Positions 35,506 through 48,529 of a DNA stretch of 64,000 nucleotides are shown here, one piece after another. Source of the DNA: Neurospora intermedia (lineage: Eukaryota > Ascomycota > Sordariomycetes > Sordariales > Sordariaceae); contig BTPP01000001.1 of the NCBI GenBank assembly GCA_037102815.1, positions 6,287,001 to 6,351,000 of the forward strand, given 5' to 3'. Under the pieces are notes generated by a model that saw only the letters and a list, made by a program, of their open reading frames with translations, had not been told where the DNA came from and did no database searches. The position numbers and the translations under genes are program-made. Position 1 is the first letter of the stretch, and each line of letters opens with the position of its first letter.

Positions 35506-37203
35506 ATGGAATCTACAAAAAGACCCCATGTTGGCATTGTGGGAGCAGGCATGGCAGGTTTGCGGAGCGCCGGCTATCTACTCGAACTCGGATTCCAAGT
35601 CACCATCCTAGAGGCAAGAGACCGTCTCGGCGGAAGGATATACCAAGAAAAGCTCCCCAACGGACATTTTGTGGACATGGGAGCGAATTGGATTCATGGA
35701 ACGAAAGAAAACTCCATCTTCCAGCTCGCCAAGGAGACAGGCACGATCACGACCAACTGGGACGGCGACGCAGCAGTGTTTGATGAACACGGCGATATAC
35801 TTCCAGCGAAGGATAGCGAGAGGTATTCCACGATAATGTGGAATATCATTGCGGAGGCTTTTCAGTACTCTGACAAGCACAGTGCTGAGATTGACAGCAA
35901 CCGATCACTTTTGGATTTCTTCAAGGAGAAAGTGGCAGAGCAGATTCCGGAGACAGAAGAGGACTATGCAAGGAAAAGAAAGATTGTACTGCAGATGGCC
36001 GAACTATGGGGCGCATTCGTGGGCAGTCCTGTTGAGAAACAGAGCCTCAAGTTCTTTTGGCTGGAGGAGTGTCTGGACGGAGGTATGTGAACTTGTCTAC
36101 CCCCTAAACTCGGATGAGACTGACAAGAAGCAGAAAACCTCTTTTGCTCCGGCACCTACCGGAAAATCATGGAAAAGATCGTAGCCCCAGTCGTGGACGG
36201 CGGTGCCGATATCAAACTCCAAACCAGAGTCGCTGAAATCTTTGGCAAGTCCAGCACAGGCAGCAGCAACACCGTCAAAGTCAAAACAACCGACAACCAA
36301 TACTACGAGTTCGACGAACTCGTCCTCACCACGCCTCTAGGCTGGCTCAAGCAAAACCTCCAGGCTTTCCATCCCCCACTCCCTCCCCGCCTAACGACCG
36401 CCATCCAAAGCATCGGCTACGGCTGTCTCGAAAAAGTCTACATCTCTTTTCCCAAAGCCTTTTGGCTCGAACCCGACGCCTCCAACAACAACAGCAGCAG
36501 CAGCAGCAGCAACAAGAACAACCGCACAGTCAAAGGTTTCTGCCAATGGCTCTCGCCCTCCTACGCCCCCTCGACCAATCCCTCCCGCTGGACCAACGAG
36601 ATCGTCGAGCTCGGCTCCATCGACCCGTCCGTCGCCCACCCGACTCTGCTCTTTTACATCTACGGCGCCGAATCCGAGTACGTGACCTCCAAGGTCCGCT
36701 CCCTTTCCTCTTTTTCCTCCTCGAGTTCCTCCAGTTCCGAGTTCAGTGCCGATAAGAACGGCTCCACCCCCTCCGACCAAAACTCAGCAGCCCAACAACA
36801 TCAATTCCTCTACGACTTCTTCAAACCCTACTACTCCCTCCTCCCCTCCTACAGCCCCACCGATCCCAACTGCCAGCCGAGCGGGTGTCTAGCCACGGAC
36901 TGGCTGCATGATGACCTGGCGGGTAACGGAAGCTACTGTAATTTCCAGGTGGGACTGCAGGAAGGGGATAAGGACATTTTGGCCATGAGGCATGGTGTGC
37001 CGGAGGAAGGGGTGTGGATGGCGGGCGAACATACGGCGACGTTTGTGGCGTTGGGGACGGTGACGGGGGCGTATTGGAGTGGTGAGGATGTGGCGAGACG
37101 GATTGCGGAGGGGTATGGGAGGGGGGTTGTTGGTGCTGGTGCTGGTGCTGGTGCTGGTGCTGGTGCGAGTGCGGGTGCTGGGGAGAGGGAGGCGGCTGTT
37201 TGA
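35506..37203 (+). CDS. FAD-dependent amine oxidase, polyamine/spermine oxidase-like
   Basis: Two exons, 35506-36082 and 36134-37203, 548 residues. N-terminal dinucleotide-binding motif VGIVGAGMAGLRSAGYLL, then LEARDRLGGRIYQE and the GANWIHG motif typical of polyamine oxidases. The C-terminal FAD motif reads WMAGEHTATFVALGTVTGAY. The family oxidises spermine or spermidine, giving an aldehyde, an amine and hydrogen peroxide. Two Ser-rich runs (near residues 305 and 380) and an Ala-Gly repeat tail, from GGTGCT repeats near 37132-37165, are insertions relative to the usual fold. The end AAV is not a peroxisomal signal. A lysine-demethylase-like role is less likely, as no SWIRM or tower domain is visible. 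A longer N-terminus is possible. Confidence 0.88.
36487..36512. repeat. AGC repeat coding a serine run
   Basis: AGC/AAC repeat inside the amine oxidase gene, encoding an Asn/Ser-rich loop; likely length-variable. Confidence 0.8.
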
Positions 37204-39500
37204 TTTTGAGATGAGGATAAAAGGAAGGGTGTTAGGTGAATGAACGTGTACGATGATATGGAGATGAGATTCAGCCGGCAGGAGTTTTGGGATATGTTGG
37301 GTTGTGGGTACAGATAGCGGTTCTTAGGTATTTGATAGATTCATTCAGAGGTGGGAAAGTTGGGAATACGGTTTCCGGGTGGCGGGTACACAAGATAGGG
37401 TGTGAAAGATCATCCATCTTTCGATGGCGTTGCGGCGTTGCGGTGTTGCGGAATCTGTGATACCTCGGGCACTTGAGTGATACCTGACCGTTGCAAATCT
37501 GTGCGACGTTTTGACATGGTAAATATTGTGTATACTAGGCGGATAGGCGTACGTACAAGTCATGGCGACGTCAGTCAGTTTTCTGGGGGTTTTTTTTTCC
37601 CTTGATGCAGTGCTTACACAGTGATTTCCACCTGTTGACACATTGGCCGAGCACCACTTGGGGTTGGGAAAAGGCCTGGATGGAACCGGAGATAGATCTA
37701 CAGTCTCACGGGCAGTGAATTCGTGGGGTTCTTGTTTTTCCTAGGTATATGAGAGATAGTCTGAATATGCCTAACACCAGAATACCTTACAAATTGCCAA
37801 TGGCACGTAGTGAAAATCATCAAGAATATCATCCGGAGTGGGCAGTATTTTAATATATTATGGTGGAATTCTCTGATAGTGGTCGAAACAGTATATAGGG
37901 TCAGTGTCCCTTGTGTTGGTATCAGATCAGCATCCTTGGTTGAAGAAGAGAAAAACAAGTTCTTCGCCACTCCAACAAGACGTTCTAACTTGAATTGGCC
38001 TCTATTTAGCGGGAGCGAATGTGTGATGGTCATGATGGGCGGCCAAGCTACATAGTTCTGATAGTGTAGTTTAGTACACCGTGACCGACTAGCACATGGT
38101 GTTGGAAGAAGAAGAGACCGCCCAAGATGATGGGGGGAGGTTATGTAAATGGACGGAAAAGGTCAACTGATTCGCGATACCTACCTCTACCTACTGACCC
38201 CCTTGAGGCCGGGCTGTCACGGGGTTGGCTCAGCACCCCGGCATAGGCAGTGACCCCAGTCGGCGGGAGTAGTCTAGTGGATGGCTCTTACCGGCTCCGG
38301 GCAGGGATCGCTTACTGTTACTACAGGTGCAGCGACCTGTGTTGTGCTTGCACCACTTCGGACGCCGATGACAGAACCCCCATGGTGACGGATGGAGGCC
38401 CGGTTGATGCAGTTACAGTGGTGCATCCCCGCCAATGCTTCCACGACTTTTGAACACTGGAACACAGCGCGCGATCAGTGTTGAAGTCCCACTGCCAATC
38501 AATACCTACCAACGGAGGACATTGCATGCAGGGCATGTTCCATTCTTCCCGTCCATCTGCCCGCCTTTGGGGTCCAGTCACGGTGGTGTTCACTTTCACA
38601 ATCACATTCGCATTCAGTTTCTTCAACAACCGCATCCTTCTTATCACCTTTCTTCTTTCCCTACCTACCTCTACTTGTACACTACAACCACTTTTTCCTA
38701 CGTACCTAGGTTGTTCAGTCAAGGTTGAGTCACGGTCTTGAGGACGGACTTTACTTACTAGAGATCACGCCGACGCATCTGTTGCCGCTTCACCGTCCGT
38801 GTTCCTGAAACGACGACAACGAAACAGTCCAGGCTCCATTCAGTTACAGGCTAGGCTTCCCACTCTGCAGTGGCCTGCCACTCCATTCAGTCCCCTCCCT
38901 CCCTCCGTGAACGTCACCAAGCGCCGGGCTTCGCGTTATCTTATCAACAAACGGATAAGGCAGCCGACCAGGAACTTACTTAGTACCTAGGTATTCCTAC
39001 CTAGTAGACAACCACAACCCGAACCACGCACCTCCACTCCTCACAGCCCTCTATACATACATACATACATACCTCTATGACCAACTACTAGTTAGACATA
39101 CAACAACTCAAGCGATGCCCGCCGCTCAATCATGACCTCCCCGGTCTTGCGCTACCTCGTCCATACCGCTATTCGGCTTCCTGTTGGATGGTTGTTGTCA
39201 TTGGAGGACGCTCTCCAGTGATCCAGTCCCCTTCGTCATCCTCGCTCGATATCCCATAGGCTTGTCATCTCACTCTGTCTTGACATTCGCTTGAAGAAGT
39301 TGGGCGCCGTTAACCGACCGACTTCGGCATCGAGACTTGTACATTTCTTTTTACACTTAGAACTACTACCATTACTACTCTTGACAACCCTGTCGGCATA
39401 TCTTTACGATAACGAACCGCCGGCTTCACACTTCGTTTCCCGAGTACTCGCCTACGATACCCAAACATAATAACGAGCGAGCAGAGGAACGAACGAAACC
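37204..39500. other. intergenic region and likely long leader of atg2
   Basis: 2.3 kb without a supported gene. The part next to atg2 (about 39040-39500) is pyrimidine-rich leader-like DNA with a CATA repeat at 39055-39072 and several upstream ATGs (for example 39077, 39115 and 39132). Small frames around 38250-38740 lack coding bias. Confidence 0.5.
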
Positions 39501-42500
39501 ATGTCTTTCTTTTATCGGTCTTTCACCAACTCGCTTCTGCCGAAGCAGTTGCTTCGCTTCGTCTTAGCGCGCCTAGACCTCCTCGACTCCCAGGCACTTG
39601 ATCTAGATAACCTCAACTTTGCTCTCGGGCGAAATACTGTTTTAGAGTTTCGTGATGTTGGACTTATTCTATCCGTATGTGTCAACTCCCACCTTCCACT
39701 TTGCCTTCGTACTAACCACCTGCTGCCGCTCCCTTGACAGAAACTTGAAGCCCTCACAAACCTTCCCCCAACGTTCAAGATCCAAAAGGCCAAAGTCCTC
39801 CTACTCCGCATCACAATACCGGTCGACATCTATAACAGTCCGATAATAGTCGAGGTTGAAGGTGTCGATACTAGGATACGGGTGGCGTCCAGGCAAGAGC
39901 AGGATGAACAAACGGCCAAAAACAAAAAGGGAACACACAAGGATGGCGACGAGGTTGTGCCAACTGCTGCCGACCTAGCCCAGTCTTTTCTGCAGACAGA
40001 AATCCCGACTGACGAGCAGAGACGGCTGGAAAAGGCTCTTGCCGAAGAAGCACAGGAGGCGTTATCAGAGTCCATGAGCGACTCCGAAACCGATGACGAT
40101 GGCTCCTTCGCCACCTTCGGCACTGGTCAAGGCTTGTCGCTACCAACGTTCTTGACCAATTTCCTGCAGGGCATTTTGGACAGGCTACAGATCCGAATCC
40201 ACAAGGTCACCTTCCAACTCGACATGCAAGTACCCGTCGAACCCGGTCTCTCGACAACAGAACTTGTCACGTTCCAGTTGGCGTTAGACGAGGTCATTGC
40301 GGAAGGAGTCACAGCACCTGGACAGCAAAAAGACGGTTCGCCTGCGATAGTACCGAGGGAGGGCAAGCGTCATATTCTTCTGGACAATCTCCGGGCATTC
40401 CTGATCACGGAAGCGAACGTGTTTTCTTCTCTTCTACCGACCCAGTCAGCCCAATCCTTGGTGAAACCACAAGGACCAGGACCTCATGATGTACCGTCAA
40501 CACTTCGTGATATGTCGGGTTCGATGCAGTCATCAGTGGGGGGCCTGGATATGAGCATAAGCCCAGATCAGATGGAAGCCCTGGATATGCTTGCACAGAG
40601 CCAATACGAAGTACGAGATAGCGAAGATGCTCTGAATATTCCGTATGAGAGCGACACTCAACATCCAGAGGCCGAAGAGAATGTTGCTGGATCTTCGCCT
40701 CTCTCAACACCGAGGGCCTCAATGTACCAAGAACATGACACGCCGGTGCTCCAGGACCATGCTAACTCAGCTATCATGCAACATCAGCCGGAACTTTGGT
40801 CATCCTACGAGCGCGGAATCCGATCAGAACCTTCTCTTCATCCTCCAATAAGTTTTCAACCTCAAACCATGCCCTCTGGTGCTGTGTCTCCGGCTCCCTC
40901 TGAGCCTTCTTCGTCTGCCAGTTCGGTACGGTCGGACGACGATGCGCCAAGCGCTGATACGGAGGACCTCGCACAGTCACATCTCTATAGTCACGAGGAG
41001 GCTGAGAGCATGTACATGAGCGCTTTTTCTGATGCTCATTCGACACTGATGCCAGGAGCTAATATGCCTGGAGGTTGGGGCTCTGAATCGGAAGGGGGCG
41101 AGTCGGCCTCCGAGCGAGACCTCTCAACCACCCATCCAGTCGCAGGTGAACCGCAATCATCAACCACTGTTGTCTCGGAACTGGCTAGCCCAACACCTAT
41201 ACCCGAGCAAGACCCAACAACCCAAGGTTATGAGCCACAGCATGAAGATACTTCCACACCACGCGGGATTACGAGAATGGTAAAGGAGATCGTATCATTG
41301 GACTCCATATCTGTCTATGTTCCTTCAACTAGAAAGCAGGTTCTGGCACCAGTCACCAATCTTGCAAAGTCGAATCCTAACCTTCCAGGAGCGTTTTCGG
41401 TTCACCAATCATTTCACAGTAGTACTACGGATCAGTCGACGCTTCTAACCCCAGAGAACCTGAAAGAAGATCGCCAGGATGAGGCTATCGAAATCGTTCT
41501 CAAGCCTCTGACACTCCGGTTCGACTCGTCAGTGGGATTCTTGCTCGCCATGGTTGTCACACGGCTCCTGGAAGCGTTCAAAGGGTCTTCAGACAAGGCG
41601 ACAGAAGTCAAGCCTTCAGGTACCGAATCGATTTTACCTGACATCAAGGTTTGCTTGGAGCAGATTACAATGCAATTTCTGGAGGAGCTGACTGGTGTGG
41701 CCGACTCCGCAAAGAGGATATACGAGACACAAAAACCCGATTTCGGCTCAGATGTCCTCCTTGAGGCCAGTCTTACCAACTTGAACGCCTTTACGCACCA
41801 GTCCGGATCGCAAACAGAAGTAAACGTCAGCATCGAGAAGTTCGCGTTCGGTTATGCCGATGAGGCCATCGTCTCGTTCACTGGCGAGGCTGATCTATTT
41901 CAATCCACAGCAACTGTTGATATGCTATCTGTTGGGAAAGATATCGCAGTCAAGGCCATCATTACACCAGACGTAACTAGGATTGACGTTAAAACACTAC
42001 CTCTTTACCTAAAGCTCGATTTACAGAGGTTAGACGAGACTTTCAGCTGGTTTGGGGGGCTGAGCGGTTTCCTCAATATGGGAGCGTCAGAGGACTCTAT
42101 AGCAAAGGCAGTACAGATACCAGCGAAGCCCCCACCAAAGACGCGGGGCGTCCGATTCGAAACCCCGATTGATCCTATGGAGAAGCGGTCAGGGAGCAAG
42201 ATTGATGTACGCATCAATGGCGTGCACGTGGACGTGATCGGCAAAGACTGCAGGGCAGTCTTGAACACGAGCGCTCTCAAGCTCGTGCACCGCGAAGAGG
42301 CAATTGCCGCTGTGCTGAAAACGATCCGGCTCTCCGGGCCCTACGTAAGAAATTCCCATGCTAGGGCGCCAGTCGTACTCGAGTTGGATAGTACAAGGCT
42401 GGACTACATCTTGACACCTCGGACCAGGGACCTCGAACGGCTTCTTGAGCTTATTACTCCCTCAAAGGTCAAGTTCGACGAGGACGAAGATGAGATTATG

Positions 42501-45500
42501 GTGGATACTCTGCTAAGGCAGAGGAGGAAGGGGGCAGTTCTTGGGCTAGAAGTTAAGAACTTCAAAGTAAGGGCGGGTAACTTGGCTTTGCTTGATTGTA
42601 TTCCGAGTTTGGTGGAGGATCTTGCCAAGCTAGGGACGGTCGCAAAGTATCTGCCCGAGGACGACAGGCCTGGGCTGCTTACGCTCGGGCAGGTCACAAA
42701 CGTGGATTGTGAAGTCGACGTTGGAGGCAGGTTCGGAGTTGTTAACGCGCGTTTGACAAACCTTGAGCTCGCACAGATTACAGTGCCATCGTTGGTGGCT
42801 GTCGCGGTAGGCGGCATTACGGTCAATCGGAACGAGAACAGCCCGATCGAGGAGGAGCTGGTTAGCACTTCCACTGCCCATGCTCCGGGTTCCTCAAAGG
42901 CGCCCGTCTTGATGATGCGGATGATCGACGATATCGAACCGGTGTTGAAGATCAAGTTGTTCGGGCTGAATGTGGATTACCGGGTACCAACAATTATGGA
43001 CGTGCTGGGGCTCATTCAGGAAGACACTACTCCGGAGGAATTTGAGGCCAACTTGGCTGCGTCTGTTGCGAACCTTGGAGGCCAGGCGACTGCTGCGCTA
43101 AGGAGACAAGATACGCCGGAGAGCCCAGCGGTGGAAAAGGAATTCAAGCCCATCAAGCTTGATGTAGCTTTCCGCGACTGCGTTGTTGGCCTCAATCCTC
43201 TCGGTCAGGATTCGAAGCTGGCTATCGTATTGGCGGACTCGCATCTGGAAGCCATACCGGGCAAGGACAGCACGCTTGACGCTACAGCAACCTTGAAGAA
43301 AGCGTGCATTCTTCTCATTGATGATGTGAAAACCCTGCAAGACGTCCAGAGTAACGCACGAGGACGCGCCCCAGCTATGAGCACTCCTCAGGCTCTTGAG
43401 CTATGCAGCAAGGGATTCGTCAGCATTTGCGAGATATCATCTGCAAAAGCCGTCGTCAAGGTTGGCAAAGACGAGAATGGGGAATCCCACGTAGAGGTGT
43501 CTGTCCGCGATGACTTGCTTGTTCTCGAGACTTGTGCGGACTCAACGCAGACGCTCATTTCGTTGGCCAACGCACTCACGCCACCTACTCCCCCAAGCAA
43601 GGAAATCAAGTACAGGACGTCCGTGTTGCCTGTCGAGGATCTGTTCGCATCTATTACCCCTGACGCATTTGGAAGAGCGGAGGGCGAGTATGACTTTGAC
43701 AATGACTTTGCGGGTGCTCAGGGCATGGAGTGTGGCAATGAAGACGACGATGACTACTATGGCATAGGAAGCACGGAGCATCTCGAAGTCCAGTCAGAGG
43801 GGTATGGTGTCGCGGAGGAGTTGTTCGATGCTACGAACAGCTCGCTACTCGGCGATATTGAGGTGGAGAATACAAATGACGGCATGCTGGTTAGCACTGC
43901 AAACCTTGACGTGCCTCCGGCCAGCAGCCAGAGTGAGAGTGACTTGGATATTCAGGAGAATTACTTCTCTTCTGAACCAGTCAAGAACACAACGCTCCGC
44001 TGGAACTCGAGGAAGAACCTTTACGACCAGTCGAGTGATGCCAAGGTCTTTAAGAGCCCTCTCGTCATCTGCGTTCGGGATGTTCATGTCATCTGGAATC
44101 TGTATGATGGTTACGACTGGGTCCGCACCAGGGAGATTATCACCAAGGCGGTCCAGGATGTGGAAGCTAAGGCGTACGAACGCAAAGCCCGAGCTGACCG
44201 TCACACTTATGAGGATGAAGGAGATGAAGAATCGGTCGTTGATGACTGCTTGTTCAACTCCATATATATCGCGGTGGGACCCAACGGTGACCCGAGTAAC
44301 CTGAGACGGGCTATCAACCAGGAGTTGCAGTATCAGGACACCACCACCGAAACCGAGTCTGTCGCCACCACGGCATTCACCACCTCGACCGTCCGCGCTT
44401 CAGGACACCGTCAATCGCGGCCAAGAGGCAAGACGCTGAAGCTTAGCCGCAGCAAGAACCACAAGATTACGTTCGAACTAAAGGGCGTCAACATCGACGT
44501 AGTGACCTTCCCACCCGGCAACGAGACCATCAATACCATCGATGTTCGCATCCACGACTTGGACGTCTTTGACCACATCCGGACTTCAACATGGAAGAAG
44601 TTCGCCATGTACGACCTTGACGCAGGCGAACGGGAGCTTAGTAGGCACATGGTCCATCTTGAGGTGCTCAATGTCAAGCCTGTCCCCGACTTGCCGGCTA
44701 CGGAGCTTGTGGTCAAGGTTAACATACTTCCACTGAGACTCCATGTCGACCAGGACGCTTTGGACTTTATCACGAGGTTCTTTGAGTTCAAGGATGAGAC
44801 GCAGCCTATCCATCAATCGTCTAGCGATGTACCGTTTATTCAGCGCTGCGAGGTCGGTGATGTGCCAGTGCGGTTGGACTTCAAGCCGAAGCGCGTTGAC
44901 TATGCCGGGCTGAGGTCTGGTCACACGACAGAATTCATGAACTTTGTCATCCTTGAGGATTCCAGGCTGGTGTTGAGACATGTCATACTCTATGGTGTTT
45001 CCGGGTTCGATAAACTGGGCAAGAAGCTCAACGACATCTGGACCGCCGACGTCAAGTCGACTCAACTTCCTGGTGTCCTTGCCGGCGTGGCGCCCGTTCG
45101 CTCGCTCGTGAATGCCGGATCGGGCTTCAAGGACCTCATCGAGATACCCATCCGGGAGTACAAGAAGGACGGTCGAATCTTCCGCAGCATCGGTAAAGGA
45201 GCTACGGCGTTTGCAAAAACCACGGGCACCGAAGTCGTCAAACTCGGCGCCAAACTCGCCATTGGCACTCAATACGCCCTTCAGGGCGCAGAAGGCATGC
45301 TGGCCAAGAACCCACCCAACTACAACCACGCCGGCCCATCCTCTTCCGCCGCCGGCGTACCAGCCGGAGTAGACTACGAAGTCTGGGACGAAGAGGACTT
45401 TGGAGAACACCACACACCCAAGGCAATCAGTCTGTACGCCGATCAACCATTAGGTATCATGCAAGGCATGCGTGGCGCGTACGCCAGCTTGTCTCGGGAT

Positions 45501-45791
45501 ATTGCGATTGCCAGAGACGCGATCATCGCGGTGCCTACTGAAGTGATGGAGAGCTCGAGCGCACAGGGAGCGGCGAAGGCAGTGCTGATGCAGGCGCCGA
45601 CGATTTTGTTTAGGCCGGCGATCGGAGTGTCCAAGGCAATTGGGCAGACGTTGTTGGGAGCGACGAATGCGTTGGATCCGAATCATCGGAAGAGGATTGA
45701 GGCGGTGAGTTTCATGTTCCCTTTGTGACCTAATATCTAAAGTGATTGTGTGCTAACTGGTGTGATAATACAGAAATACAAGAAACATTAG
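39501..45791 (+). CDS. atg2: autophagy-related protein 2 (Atg2)
   Basis: Large lipid-transfer protein that bridges the ER and the growing phagophore, working with Atg9 and Atg18. Three exons: 39501-39674, 39741-45704 and 45774-45791, 2051 residues, within the range of filamentous-fungal Atg2. It opens with the Chorein-N-type start FYRSFTNSLLPKQLLRFVLA. Acidic and Ser/Thr-rich disordered stretches follow (about residues 110-500). The C-terminus has the Atg2-C region with VLAGVAPVRSLVNAGSGFKD and IGTQYALQGAEGM. The last exon is only 18 nt and adds KYKKH after a 69-nt intron with a perfect TGCTAAC branch site; without splicing the frame would end a few codons later as VSFMFPL. Confidence 0.95.
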
Positions 45792-46514
45792 GCGTAGGGC
45801 AGCAGCGGCGGCGACGACCTTTGTAATCTCTGCCAAACACGGTTATAGGTATGGAATCACGGGATGTATGGGAGATACGGCTGTTGAGATTTGGGTTGGT
45901 TTTGTCGAGCTCTGAATGACCATGGAAGCAACGAAACGATATCACAGTTTTCGTTGACAAGAGGAAAGACTTCCATCTTTTCCCATTATTCTTGTCATGA
46001 ATAACAACAAGCATGAAACGCATGGAACTAAGGTAGTTACCAGTGGCATGGCTTTCACGACTCTTTTTTTCTTTTTTGTTTCTCCCCTCTTGTACTGCAG
46101 TGGTTAGGTTTTGGGTTTCGCTATGGGTTGGTTTCATGCTATGGACTGGTTGGTTGGTTGGTTGGTTGGTCACGTACACAGGGCAGCAGCAGATGCATTA
46201 TCATCATCATCATCATCATCATGTTTTTGTTCTTATGATTATTATTTAGTATCACAGGTATGGTATGGTATATCACACACACACACACACGAACAGACAC
46301 AGACATACGAACAGACAGAAAGACAAATGGAATATAGAACAGTTAGGAAGATGATAGGTTTAAAAGATGGAATGCAGTTTCATTCTACTACGACTTTCAT
46401 GTTCAAATCTTTGGTTGGGAGGTTTTCCGATCTTTTGGAAGAGGAGGAGGACCATCGACGCCCATACTCATAAAGTGAATATCCAAAAGAAATAACAACC
46501 AAGAAAGAAAATAA
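45792..46514. other. spacer between atg2 and tRNA-Arg
   Basis: Probable atg2 3' UTR, then simple repeats: GGTT units at 46146-46170, ATC units at about 46200-46222 and a CA tract at about 46274-46290. No gene supported. Confidence 0.6.
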
Positions 46515-46586
46515 GGTCCGCTGGCTCAATGGCAGAGCGTCTGACTACGAATCAGGAGGTTCCAGGTTCGACCCCTGGGTGGATCG
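46515..46586 (+). tRNA. tRNA-Arg (anticodon ACG)
   Basis: 72-nt cloverleaf without intron. Acceptor stem GGTCCGC pairs with GTGGATC (two G-T pairs); D stem GCTC/GAGC; anticodon stem TCTGA/TCAGG around loop CTACGAA with anticodon ACG, read as inosine-CG; T arm CCAGG/CCTGG around TTCGACC. The internal A and B box promoter sequences are intact (B box GGTTCGACCCC). Discriminator base G at 46586; CCA is not encoded. Confidence 0.95.
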
Positions 46587-46630
46587 AGATTTCGAAAATG
46601 CTCTTCAGAAACTGAAGTTGCTCTTCTTTC

Positions 46631-46652
46631 TTTTTCCTTTTTTTTTTTTTTT
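46631..46652 (+). terminator. T-rich RNA polymerase III terminator
   Basis: T5 at 46631-46635 and T15 at 46638-46652, about 45 nt after the tRNA, suitable for Pol III termination. Confidence 0.6.
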
Positions 46653-47138
46653 GGTTTTTTTGTTTTTATGTGGGGCTCAAGAATGGCATGGGTCATCCTG
46701 GGTGTGGAGTTAGCTACCCCATGGCGGGAGTTGTGGATGTTGTTGAAACTGTGTGTAGCTTGGGCAACAATAACGGAGACAAGGCAGATAGTTACAGGCC
46801 AGCTTCTCTTCTTTGGTCCTTGATATGTTACTGCGAGTAAGTATGTGGGCAATTGTGTTTGTTGTCTTCTATTATGCTCATTAATACATGTCTATACTGG
46901 CAAGTCTTTTCTTTTAACTGGTTTAGTTGTATCCGTGGATAGTGTAGTCCTACCAAGCCGGACGTTCCGAACCCATTAATAAACTCCAACCCAATTCAAC
47001 CCAGATATCTGGATAGGTACCTCTGTAGTTTCAATCTTATGTTCATTTCATCGTACATGTACATACAGGAACTTCTCTACACTTTTTGTACTTCTCTAGG
47101 TCTAGACAAAAGTCAAGGAGGAAAACAGAATTCCAAGT
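46653..47138. other. spacer between tRNA and desaturase gene
   Basis: No gene seen; includes the presumed 3' UTR of the desaturase gene. Confidence 0.6.
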
Positions 47139-48529
47139 CTAAGCCTCAATCTCATCATCCCCCCATCCGGCCTCCTTGGCTTGATGCTGCGGCTGCTGCT
47201 GCTGCTGCTTCGCGCTAACACTCCCGCCACCAACCACCCTACCCCCCACCTTCCTCTTGACTCTGCACCGCATACCAATCTCCTCGTCAAAGATGAACTG
47301 CCAAAGCACATGCGTCCAGCTCCGGTGCTGCGGCAGCCCCTCGTAGAACTCGGACGCGATCTCGTACAGCTTGGGCAGCCGCGTCCAGGGGATCGCAGGG
47401 AAATCGTGGTGTTCGTTGTGCAGCCCCACGTTGTACGTGACCCAGTTGAGCGGGCCGTAGTAGCTGAACGTCTCCGGGACGGGGATCTTGTTGTCCGGGT
47501 TGCGGGCTTCGGGCGTGATCTTCTCGTAGACGTAGTGCTCGGCGATGAAGTGGCCTGCCGTGGGGTGCAGGCTGCCGGCGAGGAAGGAGCTGAACAAGAA
47601 ATAGAGGAGGGAGTTGGCGGTGAAGAGGGAGTCGGGCAGCAAGAAAACAATGGCGTAGTCGAAGAAGAGCTGGATGGTCAGGTTGAGCCAGTGTACCCAG
47701 GTGAAGGGCACGCGGTAGATGGCCATGGGGCGCAGGGCGTAGAAGAAGATTTGGAAGGTGCAGAAGAAGGCTTTGCCGAGGATGGAGTCGAGGAAGAGGG
47801 CTTCGAAGGCGGTGGGCAGGTCGGTGTCGAGACCGTCGACGCCGAGGGATTTGTGGTGGGTTAGGTGGTAGGGCTGTTGTGTAAGAAGTGTGTTAGTTGG
47901 ATGCTGGTGATATACACTGGAAGAAAAGGAAAAAGAGAGGGAGGGTAATGAGGAGGTAAACGTACCCGGAAAGAAGCACTATAGGGCACGGCAATAGGTA
48001 GGTTGGCGACAATGGCAAACAGCCTGTTGGCGGTAGGCGAGCGGAAAGCCAGGTTGTGGGAGATCTCATGGATGGCCAGGAAGAGGTTCTGGTTGCAGGT
48101 GGCGCCGAAGACGTAGGCTGTGAGCCAGAACTTCCACGAGAAGAAGGACGTGTCGCGCAGGAGGTGGGCGAGCATGAACTGGAGCGAGACGACGCCGAGG
48201 ACAACCCATTTCGTTAGGGGTTCGGGACCGCAGAGCTTGGTGACCTGTTGAACCATACGGTCAGTATACGAGATATATATTTTGTTGGAGACGGGAATAT
48301 GAGTGGCCTGACTGACCTCTGGATGCGCCTTGATGATGGCCATACGACGTGTCCGGTGCGGTTCCTCGGTGTAAGTCCAGAAGAAGTCCTTCTCGAGAGC
48401 ATCGTTCTGGTCGCCGGCGCCGGCGCTGGCAGATGAGGAGGAGGAGGTGTCTAGCTTTCCATTTTGTTGTTGTTTCCTTTGCGTGGACGACGAGTCCGTT
48501 GTGGCCGTCGTTACTGCGGAGGCGGCCAT
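47139..48529 (-). CDS. sphingolipid delta-4 desaturase (DES1/DEGS type)
   Basis: ER membrane enzyme that introduces the 4,5-trans double bond of dihydroceramide in the glucosylceramide branch. Three exons: 48529-48317, 48244-47966 and 47873-47139, 408 residues. All three di-iron histidine boxes are present: HEISH near residue 130, HLTHH near 167 (just after the second intron) and HNEHH near 320. A Lipid_DES-type N-terminus (DFFWTYTEEPHRTRR) follows a Ser/Ala-rich start. Membrane segments include VVLGVVSLQFMLAHLL and LTIQLFFDYAIVFLLP. The C-terminus is Gln-rich. Start chosen at the ATG of MAASAVTT, since the upstream open frame looks like leader. Confidence 0.93.
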
